Source of the DNA: Hydrogenophaga sp.
GTDB taxonomy: Bacteria; Pseudomonadota; Gammaproteobacteria; Burkholderiales; Burkholderiaceae_C
Reading direction: 5' to 3'
NCBI GenBank assembly: GCA_020047875.1
Contig: JAIFNE010000042.1
Coordinates: 1-6,535 of the forward strand
Length of the DNA: 6,535 nucleotides
Part shown: one piece after another, positions 5,968 to 6,535 of the stretch
Position numbering within the stretch: the stretch's first letter is position 1
Layout of the letters: every line of letters begins with the position of its first letter
Position numbers and translations under genes: made by a program
The notes under the pieces: generated by a model
The model's input: only the letters and a program-made list of their open reading frames with translations
Database searches by the model: none
Told to the model about the DNA's origin: nothing

Positions 5968-6156
5968 TCAGTTCGCAAACGCCGCGATCCCGGTAATCGC
6001 CCGGCCCAGAATCAGCGCATGCACATCGTGGGTGCCCTCGTAGGTGTTCACCACCTCCAGGTTCACCCACGCCGAACTCGTCGCTGATGCCGTTGCCGCC
6101 CATCATGTCGCGGGCCAGGCGGGCGATGTCCAGCGCTTTGCCGCAGCTGTTGCGCT
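5968..6156 (-). repeat. Direct repeat of gcdH 3' end (copy 2)
   Basis: This part of the longer gcdH copy is repeated at 3859-4014, about 2.1 kb to the left, in the same orientation. Apart from the two blocks missing on the left (6068-6079 and 6117-6137), the copies differ at only three positions over about 156 aligned bases. Confidence 0.9.
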
Positions 6157-6535
6157 TCAAGATGCTGGTGAGTTCCACTGAAGCGGTGCCCTCGTCTTTC
6201 ATGCGGCCCAGGCGCAGGCAGCCTTGCAGGCCCAGGCTGATCTCGGTGAGCATGTCGGCCAGCTTTTTCTGGATCAGCTGGTTGGCAGCCAGCGGGCGGC
6301 CGAACTGCTGGCGGTCCATCACGTACTGGCGGGCGCGGAAGTAGCAGTCTTCGGCGGCGCCGAGTGCGCCCCAGGCGATGCCGTAGCGCGCGCTGTTCAG
6401 GCAGGTGAACGGGCCTTTGAGGCCGCGCACATCCGGGAAGGCGTTTTCTTCCGGCACGAAGACCTCGTCCATGACGATCTCGCCGGTGATGCTGGCGCGC
6501 AGGCCGACCTTGCTGTGGATCGCGGGGGCGGTGAG
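5968..6535 (-). pseudogene. gcdH: Glutaryl-CoA dehydrogenase, C-terminal part, frameshifted (5' part beyond right edge)
   Basis: The FAD-dependent acyl-CoA dehydrogenase that converts glutaryl-CoA to crotonyl-CoA in lysine/tryptophan and aromatic-acid breakdown. From the right edge, 156 residues are in frame and follow GCDH closely: GLRASITGEIVMDEV, VPEENAFPDV, CLNSARYGIAWG, QFGRPLAANQLIQKKLADML, SILKRNSCGKALDIA, and ARDMMGGNGISDEFGV. Near 6065-6070 the frame breaks. The family continues with about four residues (x-RH-x) and then VNLEVVNTYEGTHD, but here one base replaces about twelve, an 11-bp deletion. The remaining 32 native codons, including YEGTHD (about 6042-6025) with the catalytic Glu, and the native TGA at 5970-5968, are in another frame. 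As read, the protein gains about 50 unrelated residues and stops at 5915. Adding 11 bases restores the frame exactly to the native stop. It is therefore either a broken gene or a sequence error; the shared defect in the left copy argues against random error. Confidence 0.88.

Noticed and set aside
5915..6070. Programmed ribosomal frameshift in gcdH
   Set aside because: There is no slippery heptamer at the junction, and the four family residues expected there are missing altogether, so deletion explains it better.

Overview
This GC-rich window looks like chromosomal DNA of a betaproteobacterium, most likely order Burkholderiales and perhaps family Comamonadaceae. That placement rests on codon style and on the closeness of the recognisable proteins to families common there. 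It is an inference, because no search could be run.

Left part (1-2245): two monovalent-cation/proton antiporters of different superfamilies are transcribed divergently from a gap of about 194 bp. On the minus strand is the N-terminal third of an NhaP2/CvrA-type (CPA1) K+/H+ antiporter, cut by the window edge. On the plus strand is a complete 530-residue Kef/YbaL-type (CPA2) antiporter with a C-terminal NAD-binding RCK/TrkA-N domain.

Middle (2246-3841): about 300 bp without a recognisable gene contains a run of nine Gs and a long imperfect hairpin. A class I SAM-dependent methyltransferase follows, then a GNAT N-acetyltransferase 19 bp downstream on the same strand, probably a two-gene unit. 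The GNAT frame runs through a strong hairpin before its stop.

Right part (3842-6535): this is the most unusual section. The minus strand at the right edge carries the C-terminal part of a glutaryl-CoA dehydrogenase (gcdH). It is frameshifted by an apparent 11-bp deletion, so the TYEGTHD segment with the catalytic glutamate is out of frame. A second, shorter copy of the same gcdH 3' end lies at 3859-4014 in the same orientation, with the same frameshift region plus extra 12-bp and 21-bp deletions. The ~1.95 kb between the two copies holds one gene, a serine-hydrolase/class C beta-lactamase-like lipoprotein. It has lower GC than its neighbours, its own ribosome binding site and a strong terminator. 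The layout, cargo flanked by direct repeats of a target gene's 3' end, resembles a decayed integrated segment or the remains of a tandem duplication. No integrase or transposase is present.

No rRNA, tRNA, CRISPR array or complete insertion sequence was seen. The methyltransferase, GNAT and hydrolase substrates cannot be told from sequence alone.
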